A stretch of 64,000 bases of DNA from Henricia sp. BOLD:AAB3569 (taxonomy: Eukaryota > Echinodermata > Asteroidea > Spinulosida > Echinasteridae), in contig JBBELK010000216.1 in assembly GCA_037783545.1 (NCBI GenBank), positions 496,001 through 560,000 on the forward strand, written 5' to 3'. The notes under the pieces are model-generated. The model was not told where the DNA came from, searched no databases, and saw only the letters and a program-made list of their open reading frames with translations. This document shows, piece after piece, positions 51,201 to 56,412 of this stretch. Made by a program: the position numbers and the translations under genes. The first letter of the stretch is position 1. Every line of letters begins with the position of its first letter.

Positions 51201-51690
51201 CTGTCCAAAGCAAAAGGAAATAAGTGTAAACATTTCAGGCTATGTCCACAGACTGTAGCTTGAAATTCCATGAGTCTATGGAAGACACTAGGCTTGATCA
51301 CGTTTCACTAACTCATGCATATTTCAAGATCTATGCAGCCAATAAATTTCGACTTGGCCCAAAATTTCTAGACACTTCAAAAGACCAAAGATTTGTTTTA
51401 AATTTGTCAACTAAACAGAGATCACAGATTATTACAGCTAAGACGGGACACAAGGCAAATGCAAGTTTCCTTGCAAGTCACATAACAGCTCACATCAAAA
51501 GTCTTGGGTCTCAAGAAACAGTCACAGTTTATTAGACTAGTCTGAGACTCAACTAAAGGCACAGTTTACAAATAACCCGATTCTTCATCAGGATATTAAA
51601 ACAAAATAATTAAAATCATAATAAAAATATGCAAAATGTCATGAAAAAAAAAAACAATTAAATTTCAAAAATACCTGCAACTAGAGCCAT
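12629..51690 (-). CDS. MPDZ: Multiple PDZ domain protein (MPDZ/MUPP1), 40 coding exons
   Basis: The gene runs on the minus strand from ATG 51690 to TGA 12631-12629. The 40 exons (listed in the following entries) total 7617 nt, 2538 aa, with all phases matching. MPDZ is a scaffold at tight junctions and synapses; its L27 domain pairs with PALS1 (Crumbs complex) and its PDZ domains bind C-termini of claudins, JAMs, receptors and others. The product has an N-terminal L27 (about 5-65) and 13 PDZ domains, like vertebrate MPDZ and unlike the 10-PDZ PATJ. PDZ13 ([14 protein letters not shown]) and PDZ1 ([18 protein letters not shown]) are close to the human MPDZ sequence I recall. Ligand loops in order: GLGF, GLGF, GLGI, GLGI, GLGF, GLGL, SLGI, GLGI, GLGF, GLGL, SLGL, SLGL, GLGF. 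Linkers carry low-complexity expansions absent from the human protein. An orthologue ancestral to both MPDZ and PATJ is equally possible. Confidence 0.95.
14067..14232. repeat. MITE with CAGCAGCCGATTTCACG ends
   Basis: Inverted ends GCAGCCGATTTCACGAAACT versus TGTTTTGTGAAATCGACTGC, with internal GCGCAAGCTGCGCAA-type repeats. Between MPDZ exons 38 and 39. Confidence 0.55.
15180..15300. repeat. Palindrome with GGAGCC microsatellite
   Basis: AAATCTCGACTTGGGCTC at the left mirrors the right end GGAGCCGAGATTTGG; the centre is TCCATGTAAACCACATGGA and the right arm contains GGAGCC repeats expanded five-fold. In the intron between MPDZ exons 37 and 38. Confidence 0.65.
15960..17541 (-). CDS. MPDZ: MPDZ exons 35-37: PDZ11
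   Basis: The end of exon 35 (17541-17306), 16641-16494 and 16077-15960, ending in phases 2, 0 and 1. PDZ11 (about 2213-2298) reads [20 protein letters not shown], then [20 protein letters not shown], then [20 protein letters not shown] and [12 protein letters not shown]. It matches human PDZ11 ([36 protein letters not shown]). Exon 36 uses a GTCAGA donor. Confidence 0.92.
16705..17075 (-). repeat. tRNA-derived SINE, family 1, copy 2
   Basis: Reverse orientation copy of 3269-3615: (ATT)n at 16705, GAATCCTTGGTATGAATACC block, and tRNA-like head near 17020-17075 (minus-strand TGGCCAAGCGGCTTAGG). Confidence 0.85.
17306..19282 (-). CDS. MPDZ: MPDZ exons 33-35: Pro/Ala-rich linker and PDZ10
   Basis: Exons 19282-18402 (881 nt), 18130-18047 and 17541-17306, ending in phases 0, 0 and 2. 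Exon 33 is almost wholly a Pro/Ala/Thr linker of about 260 residues ([36 protein letters not shown]) and then the PDZ10 start, [30 protein letters not shown]. The flanking human motif (CPIIPGCETTIEISKGRTGL) is conserved, which anchors the domain. PDZ10 (about 2103-2185) continues [20 protein letters not shown] in exon 34 and [20 protein letters not shown] in exon 35. The antisense strand is also open across the linker, an effect of its composition. Confidence 0.92.
19687..22114 (-). CDS. MPDZ: MPDZ exons 29-32: PDZ9 and acidic linker
   Basis: Exons 22114-22025, 20896-20795, 20701-20594 and 20110-19687, ending in phases 0, 0, 0 and 1. PDZ9 (about 1614-1698) is assembled from four exons: VHTFTINK, then [20 protein letters not shown] and [14 protein letters not shown], then [20 protein letters not shown], then VTLTV. 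The rest of exon 32 is a highly charged linker of about 135 residues (many EEE, KK and ENE runs) with no human counterpart that I recognise. The LINE remnant and 136-bp repeats lie in the intron between exons 29 and 30. Confidence 0.9.
20250..20390 (+). mobile_element. LINE 3' fragment (possible)
   Basis: On the plus strand a stretch translates to [20 protein letters not shown], like the W-N-S-L-P...S-x-x-x-F-K-x-x-L end of many LINE reverse transcriptases. It is short and embedded in the intron between MPDZ exons 31 and 32. Confidence 0.4.
20942..21445 (-). mobile_element. LINE (CR1/L2-like) 3' end, defective
   Basis: The minus strand encodes [20 protein letters not shown], then [18 protein letters not shown] and YGDRSF, the typical C-terminal region of CR1/L2-type reverse transcriptases. 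The usual following LWNSLP motif is lost by frame disruption. The element ends in an AAGCGCC..TATA motif and an (ATT)n tail at 20950-20970, as these LINEs do. It is 5'-truncated. Confidence 0.75.
21508..21885. repeat. ~136-bp tandem repeat, 3 copies
   Basis: Units starting AGGATAGGGCATGC at about 21508, 21645 and 21779, containing GGCCAAGTTGGCCTCAGAAA and GGCCTTGGTTAATGTC. A diverged inverted relative, including its left flank, is at about 49224-49450. Confidence 0.8.
22262..25053 (-). CDS. MPDZ: MPDZ exons 24-28: PDZ8
   Basis: Exons 25053-24889, 24277-24214, 23819-23741, 22982-22871 and 22420-22262, ending in phases 0, 1, 2, 0 and 0. Exons 24-25 are a Glu/Val-rich linker. PDZ8 (about 1486-1577) reads [20 protein letters not shown], then [20 protein letters not shown], then [20 protein letters not shown]. 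The human domain has [24 protein letters not shown]. The exon 27 acceptor is CAACAG at 22983; using the nearer TTAG would put a stop in frame. Confidence 0.92.
23441..23664. repeat. 14-bp perfect tandem array, 16 copies
   Basis: Sixteen units of GGTGCATGTGCCCT fill the intron between MPDZ exons 26 and 27, almost without variation. The unit is not a multiple of three yet has no stop codon in any frame, so it produces several overlapping spurious ORFs on both strands. Confidence 0.95.
23980..24116. mobile_element. Palindromic MITE (CTCGTCAGCAATGCGC family), copy 1
   Basis: Ends related to TTAAAGGCACAGGCTCGTCA; inner GAAATACGCAGCTCCAT mirrored as ATGGAGCTGCGTATTTC. Copies are at 59534-59675 and 61897-62036. 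Confidence 0.8.
24495..24615. repeat. Palindromic element with GTGGAATACGGCATAATG arms
   Basis: GCGCAAGTGGAATACGGCAT at the left is mirrored by ATGCCGTATTCCACAAGCGC at the right. In the intron between MPDZ exons 24 and 25; single copy seen. Confidence 0.6.
27258..27361. mobile_element. Palindromic MITE (GGATCCGAATTAGTGGCTTT family), copy 1
   Basis: Same tips as 48177-48308, with a shortened and altered centre (GGCAGACAATGCAAGTCC). It also creates a short artefactual minus-strand reading frame. Confidence 0.75.
27609..27719. repeat. Palindromic element
   Basis: Arms beginning GTGGCAGATCCAGCCTCATT and ending with the near complement, centre GGGGGTTGCAACCCCC. Single copy in the window. Confidence 0.6.
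29188..29445. mobile_element. MITE with TGGGTCATTCTATAAATTTG ends, copy 1
   Basis: A 258-bp element with terminal inverted repeats; sub-terminal CTGTCCCTGTTACACCTGAC mirrors GTCAGATGTAACGGGGACAG. Pairs with 42592-42850. Confidence 0.8.
30176..30263. repeat. 22-bp tandem repeat, 4 copies
   Basis: Units of CAACTAAATCAGATTGGTGG plus two bases, 1-3 differences between copies, within MPDZ intron 23. Confidence 0.8.
32140..33560. repeat. 137-bp tandem array, 10 full copies plus a degraded end
   Basis: TCACTAGAACCATTTCGTTT recurs at 32201, 32338, 32475, 32612, 32749, 32886, 33023, 33160, 33297 and 33433, i.e. every 137 bp (136 once, from one deleted C). A diverged unit follows near 33523. Units are nearly identical but fall into two types, CCTAGCCAAGG and CCTGGTCAAGG. 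Confidence 0.93.
34409..37100 (-). CDS. MPDZ: MPDZ exons 21-23: PDZ7
   Basis: Exons 37100-36922, 35232-35123 and 34519-34409, ending in phases 1, 0 and 0. A Ser/Pro-rich lead is followed by PDZ7 (about 1304-1396): [60 protein letters not shown] and CFMVQS. It matches human PDZ7 ([38 protein letters not shown]). The donor after exon 23 is GTAAGT and opens the largest intron of the gene. Confidence 0.93.
34591..34747. mobile_element. MITE with TAAAGCGGGCCTCCCACTGT ends, copy 1
   Basis: A 157-bp near-palindrome with both tips TAAAGCGGGCCTCCCACTGT. A full copy is at 54857-55003 and a copy split by other sequence at about 55210-55549. In the intron before MPDZ exon 23. Confidence 0.85.
35338..35544. 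repeat. MITE with GTTGTAGTCCAGTCCATCAC ends
   Basis: Inverted ends around a core containing ACAAGTCCCTGGGACTTCAT. A second member is at 33697-33899 (AGTTGTAGTCAAGTCCATCA). A weaker relative may lie near 50040-50170. Confidence 0.55.
37612..40508 (-). CDS. MPDZ: MPDZ exons 17-20: PDZ6
   Basis: Exons 40508-40438 (poly-proline, [13 protein letters not shown]), 39632-39457, 39088-38893 and 37695-37612, ending in phases 2, 1, 2 and 2. PDZ6 (about 1160-1248) starts [20 protein letters not shown] and has [20 protein letters not shown] plus [16 protein letters not shown], matching human PDZ6 (MIVRSIIHGGAISRDGR, ARAMLRRHSLIG). For exon 20 I chose the GAG/GTCAGT donor because it alone keeps frame with a CAG acceptor for exon 21; an earlier GAC/GTGAGG donor would need an acceptor at AAAGAG. 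Confidence 0.88.
37717..37944. mobile_element. MITE of the GGGGCCAATTTCAT family
   Basis: Ends GGGGCCAATTTCATAAAGCT and its complement, with AAGCAAACAAATTTTG-type internal blocks. Other members: 39952-40172, 44840-45075, 45079-45260, 53571-53785, 58094-58270 and a half copy near 34795-34910. This is the commonest MITE family of the window. Confidence 0.75.
38146..38490. repeat. Inverted-repeat element with CTATACACCAATCCGGT ends, copy 1
   Basis: Ends CTATACACCAATCCGGTAAC and its complement, sub-terminal GCCATAGCTGGGGGGC inverted as GCCCCCCAGCTATGGC, and a CpG-rich core. A second copy is at 55944-56232. Long apparent ORFs here are by-products of the palindrome. Confidence 0.7.
38588..38648 (-). 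repeat. tRNA-like SINE head
   Basis: On the minus strand: ATAGCTCAACCGGTAGAGCT (A box) and GGGGTTCGAATCC (B box) at tRNA spacing. The acceptor stem does not pair, so it is treated as a SINE head rather than a tRNA gene. Similar heads: 17963-18020, 19498-19560 and 43537-43605. Confidence 0.5.
39686..39936. repeat. Inverted-repeat element with AGGGAGGTTTAGATGCACGT ends
   Basis: The left end AGGGAGGTTTAGATGCACGT and the next 20 bp (AAAACGCAAACGTGAACG) are matched by the reverse complement near 39900-39933. The core carries a degraded tRNA-like B box (ATTCGAGCCC). Confidence 0.65.
40614..40927 (-). repeat. tRNA-derived SINE, family 2, copy 2
   Basis: Same order of blocks as 11284-11557: minus-strand tRNA-like head with TGGTCTAGTGGGATAGCGCA and a GGTTCGAAACC B box, then the CCTGCGATGGACTGGCATCC body. 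In the intron between MPDZ exons 16 and 17. Confidence 0.75.
41278..42515 (-). CDS. MPDZ: MPDZ exons 15-16: linker with coding minisatellite
   Basis: Exons 42515-42341 (ends phase 1) and 41741-41278 (ends phase 0). Exon 15 has a conserved-looking helix ([15 protein letters not shown]) before a Pro-rich stretch. Exon 16 begins with another helix ([20 protein letters not shown]) and then 12 units of PPPTVVAA (some PPQTVVAA), residues about 960-1070. The reading frame stays open because the unit is 24 bp. No PDZ domain is present; in human MPDZ the equivalent region is an unstructured linker before PDZ6. Confidence 0.85.
41336..41650. repeat. 24-bp coding minisatellite in MPDZ exon 16
   Basis: Tandem units of GTTGGGGGCGGGGCAGCCAC plus four bases, about 12 copies with few substitutions. 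The plus (template) strand is G-rich; the coding strand reads PPPTVVAA. Confidence 0.9.
42592..42850. mobile_element. MITE with TGGGTCATTCTATAAATTTG ends, copy 2
   Basis: A 259-bp inverted-repeat element; both tips read TGGGTCATTCTATAAATTTG on their own strand. The other copy, at 29188-29445, is in the opposite orientation internally. It is in MPDZ intron 14. Confidence 0.8.
43196..44772 (-). CDS. MPDZ: MPDZ exons 12-14: PDZ4 and PDZ5
   Basis: Exons 44772-44596, 44105-43689 and 43438-43196, all phase 0. PDZ4 (about 600-690) has [12 protein letters not shown] and [19 protein letters not shown], then [21 protein letters not shown] Glu/Pro linker follows. PDZ5 (about 776-866) has [20 protein letters not shown], then [20 protein letters not shown] and [16 protein letters not shown]. 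Both align with human PDZ4 and PDZ5. The exon 14 donor is GTTGGT; a GTAATT four bases further would break the frame into exon 15. Confidence 0.92.
44296..44400. repeat. 15-bp tandem array, 7 copies
   Basis: Seven units of TTTGACGTGTGTAAT type, diverging stepwise from CATTACGTGTGTAAT to TTTGACGCGTGTCAC, in MPDZ intron 12. Confidence 0.85.
45481..45902 (-). CDS. MPDZ: MPDZ exons 10-11: linker between PDZ3 and PDZ4
   Basis: Exons 45902-45741 (phase 1 to 1) and 45560-45481 (phase 1 to 0). Exon 10 is a Pro/Ala-rich linker ([18 protein letters not shown]). Exon 11 encodes a short conserved motif, [15 protein letters not shown], which corresponds to the human pre-PDZ4 segment TKWQRIMGINYEIVV and confirms the order. 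Confidence 0.88.
46148..47268 (-). CDS. MPDZ: MPDZ exons 7-9: PDZ3
   Basis: Exons 47268-47169, 46991-46900 and 46283-46148, ending in phases 1, 0 and 1. PDZ3 is about residues 415-505: [20 protein letters not shown], then [20 protein letters not shown], then [20 protein letters not shown]. It matches human PDZ3 ([31 protein letters not shown]). Acceptors end CTGCAG, TTGCAG and TTTAG. Confidence 0.93.
46367..46833. repeat. Possible DNA transposon remnant with ATGCATAGTTCCGAG ends
   Basis: In MPDZ intron 8, ATGCATAGTTCCGAG at the left pairs with TCGGAACTATGCAT at the right, enclosing about 440 bp without a recognisable ORF. The target site was not resolved. Confidence 0.4.
47704..48661 (-). 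CDS. MPDZ: MPDZ exons 5-6: PDZ2
   Basis: Exons 48661-48509 and 47955-47704, phase 0 at both ends. PDZ2 is about residues 286-368, with GLGFGIVG in exon 5 and GDIILQIG...[15 protein letters not shown] in exon 6, matching human PDZ2. The intron between them contains decayed tandem copies of the 3' half of exon 5 with its donor site, and a MITE (see findings). Exon 6 continues into a Gln/Ala-rich linker and ends at GATATG with donor GTACGT. Confidence 0.94.
48100..48502 (-). pseudogene. Decayed tandem copies of the MPDZ exon 5 3' half
   Basis: Downstream of true exon 5 there are three further degenerate copies of its last ~80 bp plus donor and intron start, in units of about 112 bp. Copy 2 (about 48388-48502) is still open, reads [18 protein letters not shown], and retains a GGTGAG donor and a possible CAAATTAG acceptor. 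Copy 3 is split by a MITE at 48177-48308. Copy 4 is a fragment at about 48100-48143. Confidence 0.75.
48177..48308. mobile_element. Palindromic MITE (GGATCCGAATTAGTGGCTTT family), copy 2
   Basis: Near-perfect inverted repeat with outer ends GGCTGGATCCGAATTAGTGG and its complement. Copies are at 27258-27361 and 56291-56412. This one interrupts a duplicated exon fragment in MPDZ intron 5. Confidence 0.8.
48800..48986. repeat. MITE with AAGCCTAGTTTCCATAT ends
   Basis: AAGCCTAGTTTCCATATAAT mirrored by ATGATATGGAAACCAGGCTT; the core contains GGCAAAGCTAAACTTGGTTC mirrored by AACTTTGCCGACTGTC. In the intron between MPDZ exons 4 and 5. Confidence 0.65.
49040..51690 (-). CDS. MPDZ: MPDZ exons 1-4: L27 domain and PDZ1
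   Basis: Exons are 51690-51675 (coding part of an exon starting at acceptor 51758, so the 5' UTR is spliced), 51200-50612, 49710-49632 and 49177-49040; junction phases 1, 2, 0, 0. The first exon gives only MALVA plus one base. Exon 2 holds the whole L27 domain ([13 protein letters not shown]...[14 protein letters not shown]), an acidic linker, and the start of PDZ1 with GLGF. PDZ1 covers about residues 156-247 and continues through exons 3 ([16 protein letters not shown]) and 4 (ELVVARG). The start ATG sits in ACAACATGG, and its exon is preceded by a stop-containing leader. Confidence 0.93.
50420..50559. mobile_element. MITE hairpin with CAATAGACCTTATGCGTAGC ends
   Basis: A 140-bp near-perfect palindrome: CAATAGACCTTATGCGTAGC at both tips, with a GGATCTATTGTCACATCATT core. 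Between MPDZ exons 2 and 3; diverged relatives in PRKCSH introns and its 3' flank. Confidence 0.8.
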
Positions 51691-52577
51691 GTTGTCTTGT
51701 TTGTTCACGTCAAAGTCCAATTGTAAATTACTCAAGTAGTATCATCTAGATACAAACCTGCATCAAAAAGAAAGAGCAAATTTAAGCAACAGGAAAAAAT
51801 TGTAACATCACCTTCATTACAAATGTCAAAACAAAAAGTTGCATAAAAGCTGAACAAATTTCAGTCAATGGGCATTGATGACTGGCTCTTACTGTACCTG
51901 CAAGAATAGATATGTAGTTTTGGGATTTGACGCAAAATGATCAATCTAAAATGTTGAACATTAACTTGGTGACCTTTGAACAGGACAAAATCCAATGAAT
52001 TATATTTTGCTCAAAATGTTTCATGCACATTGTATAAGAAGTACGGAGTGCACAAAATTGGTTACACATTAAATGTTTTCAAAGTCCTATGGCCTACCAT
52101 GTATACACTCACTACTTTCTGAATAAACTGTTGTCCCGCCGCGAAAAAAAAGAAAAAAAAATCTTCACTTGTATACCAGAATTAACTACATTTGGAATTA
52201 TTTTTAGCAACCAATTACAATCATGGTTTATAAATAATCTGGTGACACATTACATTAGGTGTACATTATCGAGTTGTCTCCCCACCCCAAACTGTCTGTG
52301 ACCCATTTTCTATCTTTCCTTTGGGTTGGGAACATACTCAGGATGCTGACTCAATCCCCAGCGGCCAGTAAAGGATTTCTCCTGGATTAATTCATTTCTG
52401 GAAAGGAAAGCTCAGAACATGGTCTTGTGGTTCAGATGAGACAGAATCGTGACAGGCCTGGACATGAAAGCATGAAGATCTCTGGGTGTCTTGCGAAGCG
52501 TAGAGGGTTGGGCATGATGGGAGAGATTGGAGCAAAGGTTGAAATGGAAAGAATTGGTACCCAAAGGTACCCGGAGG

Positions 52578-53400
52578 TAGCTAAGATAATCTCAGCTCTT
52601 TTTTTATCATTTTTCATTGGGATGTGGTCTTTTCACGCGTAGAGCTGAGAGAACTTATGAACATGAACCCGCCATCGCAAAAACAGGACAAAACAAATGT
52701 GTCATTTTCTCACCGTGACACACTAATTCCCCCTAAAACTCACCCAAACCTTGCCAGGCATAACCACTACGCAGGTCCTTGAGGGAAATAACCAGCCACG
52801 ATGATTATTTTGCCAACAATTCCAACAAAACAAACCGGTATTCTCACAGCCAGTGCTGTTGTCTTGTGTTTTAAATGATAATGTGTCTTCTCGTCGCGTG
52901 ACCCATAGTCTGTGTACAAAGGAATTTTTATGCGCGTCGGTTACCAGTGCACATGCGGCCTACCAGTCAAACCTATTTCGCTGTGCGGACGTGATTACGA
53001 AATAGGTTTGACTGGTAGGCCGCATGTGCACTGGTAACCGACGCGCATAAAAATTCCTTTGTACACAGACTATGGGTCACGCGACGAGAAGACACATTAT
53101 CATTTAAAACACAAGACAACAGCACTGGCTGTGAGAATACCGGTTTGTTTTGTTGGAATTGTTGGCAAAATAATCATCGTGGCTGGTTATTTCCCTCAAG
53201 GACCTGCGTAGTGGTTATGCCTGGCAAGGTTTGGGTGAGTTTTAGGGGGAATTAGTGTGTCACGGTGAGAAAATGACACATTTGTTTTGTCCTGTTTTTG
53301 CGATGGCGGGTTCATGTTCATAAGTTCTCTCAGCTCTACGCGTGAAAAGACCACATCCCAATGAAAAATGATAAAAAAAGAGCTGAGATTATCTTAGCTA
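52578..53400. mobile_element. Perfect 403-bp inverted repeat (foldback element or assembly artefact)
   Basis: The left arm 52578-52980 and right arm 52998-53400 are identical as reverse complements over all 403 bp compared by eye, around a 17-bp loop (CTGTGCGGACGTGATTA). Directly outside, ACCCGGAGG is present at 52569-52577 and again at 53401-53409. The tips read TAGCTAAGATAATCTCAGCT. No protein of known type is encoded. Confidence 0.9.
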
Positions 53401-54856
53401 ACCCGGAGGTAGATTTTTTGCTAACGTGTAGTTGGTGCGTTGACGGTGGCCCGGAGCTACGCGGTATTAAAATAACAAGCCGGAGGTAGGTTGAAGCATG
53501 TACTACACGGTCACAAAAAAATTATACCTCCGGGTTACCTCCGACCTCCGGCTATCTCCAGGGGCCAATTTCATGGCGCTGCTAAGCACACAAATTTGCC
53601 TAGCACAGGATTTATTTGCTATAAAAAATTGATTACAAGCTAAAATTATACGCAAAGAGTAGGAGAATACCTTTCAGTACACATCGATTTTGATTTTGGC
53701 TGGCAATCCATTTTTGCAAAATAAAGCAAACAAATCCTGTGCTAAGCAAATTTTTGTGCTTAGCAGCGCCATGAAATTGGCCCCAGGTTTCAACGACACC
53801 CAAACATGCCAAAGAATTGAGAAGTTGATCATGACTTCAGACCAGGCTTGTGTACGTACAAAACATATAAATTATGAGAACATTTTTATGGTTCGAAATT
53901 TTGGGTTTTTCCATCAAATCTGCACACATTCCAATGCTAGAGTCATTTTAAAGAAAACAAATTCTGATCAACTTCTCAACTGTCACCCTTAATTTTTTTC
54001 TCCGTGGTCAACCGGTGTCAACCGGTGTCAACCGACCGTCAGCCCTTGACCAAATTGGTGTGGTAAAAAAAAGACACTTTATGATGCGCTGTATCAACCG
54101 TATCACGTACCCGTCAACTCTTGCAGACAATGTCCACTTTTGATTCAAGTTCAGTTTGCATTCTTGGCCTTCAAAAATTGAAGTTTTTCTGTGACGACGC
54201 GACGACGACCAACCCACTTTGCAAATCAAACGGCATACTACTTTAGTATCGATTATTTGGATTTGTAATAAACATATGTTGGAATCACTGCACTTCGTAC
54301 AGCTTCGTACACGTACACAAGTGCATGTCCGTACGCGTTATCGATTCGCTAGCAGGTCATGTCGGACCCAAACCAAGGCTGCTTTCGAGCGCGGCACCAG
54401 GTGCTCCATGGTGCTCCACGTGCTCGCCCGAAAGCGTGTGTAAGCATGTGTGTGACGTAACGTTTCCACCACCTGGGAGCACCAGGGACGAGTGCTCGAA
54501 AGCAGCCCAAGTCGGACCCGGACCAAGTCGGACCCGGACCAAGTCGGACCCACGACCAAGTCGGACCCACGACCAAGTCGGACATGGACCAATGAAGTCG
54601 GACCCACTACCAAGTCGGACCTGGACCAAGTCGGACCCTGACCAAGTCGGACCCTGACCAAGTCGGACCCATGCATGACCAAGTCGGACCCAATGTATTT
54701 GGTGCATGCAGTTAGTTTTAGACGTTGCCGAATGTGCTGAATAGGCCCTATATATTTGTTTAATAAATATGTATTTCTTATTAAATGTGCCCTAGTATAT
54801 TTAAATTTTCGTATGTCCAGACTTTTATGTGCAATTTCTATAAATCATGGGATCAT

Positions 54857-55003
54857 TTAAAGCGGGCCTCCCACTGTGCGATTTTTGCCACGAATTAGCT
54901 ACGATTGGGTACGATTGTGTGTAGAGTCTATAGGCAGTCTCCGATAATCGTACCAATTCGTAGGACATTCGTCGCGAAAATCGCACAGTGGGAGGCCCGC
55001 TTT
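54857..55003. mobile_element. MITE with AAAGCGGGCCTCCCACTGTG ends, copy 2
   Basis: 147-bp palindrome, very close to 34591-34747 including the TAGAGTCTATAGGCAGTCTC core. Nested in the 3.4-kb inverted structure. Confidence 0.85.
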
Positions 55004-56290
55004 ATTAGGAGAATCCTGCTTGAGAGTCAACTTGTTTAGTTTCGTGAGGACGTGTGTAGAGTCACGTGTATACGTGCTCTGCTTTTTGACAATCGGTAGC
55101 AGGAAATAATCCGAGTATTTCGATATTTGTTGTGTAAGACCCCCACAACCCCTTATTATGGGCCTTCCAGCAAACCGTGTTCCACTTGGTGTTTTTTTGT
55201 GGATCTTCGGTAGAATTGGTACCATTTGGTACGATTACCAGAGACTGTCTATAGACTCTACATGTATTTGTTTTACTTTTGTATATTTTTTATATTTACC
55301 ATAGGATCTATATAGGCCTACATGTATTTACATTTATTTATTTATCTTTTTTCTTAACTTGATGTGGGAGAGACAGGTCCTCGACCACAGTGATTTTTAT
55401 TGCTTTTGTCGCTCCTATGCCCATCTTGTTTATGATGTACATTGTTGGCATGAATAAATAATAATAATAATAATAATAACAATGGTACTTAATCTTAGCT
55501 AATCGTATGAAATTCGTGGCAAAAATCGCCCAGTGGGAGACCCGCTTTAGACTAATCTTCTGGTGGGCCTTCTGGTGGATGTATTCTGGGTTTTTGAAAG
55601 TGTCTGAACATAGCCTAGACTGGTTCCCGTCCACATATTCCACACAGGAGAATATAAGGACAGGTAAAGGGCGCTTCATCTTGATCTGTAATTGGTCGTC
55701 TTTGCGCGTGCGCATTGTGTTTTTTATATTTAAAAATTGGCCAAGCCAATTTAGGCAATGTTTTTTTATTTACATAATTGGATATGTTCGACACGCACGG
55801 CCAAGTTACAAATGTCAATGCAAAATCTGCGCACTTACTTAAAATAAAAAAAATAATAATAACCACGTGACGGGCAGAATTCTGCCCGTCATGGCTGCCC
55901 TTTACCGATCCCTATACATGTATTTTCGCAATAAGCGAACCAATCTATACACGAATCCGGTTGCTAAGGACACCTTCCCTGCACGTCCGCCATTACTGGG
56001 GGCCATCCACTGCCATGATCTCGGCGCTCTGTGTTGTTGTTAAATCGAACAGCGCACCACGCGTACGCGTACACAGGCTTCGCAAGCAAATAAACGCGCA
56101 AAATTGTTCGAAGTGACAACATAATGTAACAGCATATCATCAACACAAAACCCACAGTTCATGGCACTGGATGGCCCCCAGCTATGGCGGACGTACACGG
56201 ACCATGACTTTGCAGCTCGGATTGGTGTATAGGGATCGGGAACCAATCTAAACATAGCCTCACGTACGTCAGCAAACGGTTAGAACCCTT

Positions 56291-56412
56291 CTGGATCCGA
56301 ATTAGTGGCTTTGGCTGTGGCTGTTGCTATGCTGTTTCTAAGGACTGTCATTGTCCGCCCATAGCAACGACATAGCAATAGCCGCAGCCAAAGCCACTAA
56401 TTCGGATCCAGC
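56291..56412. mobile_element. Palindromic MITE (GGATCCGAATTAGTGGCTTT family), copy 3
   Basis: Nearly identical to 48177-48308, with one short deletion (AGCAATAGCCGCAGCC). Nested in the 3.4-kb inverted structure. Confidence 0.8.
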
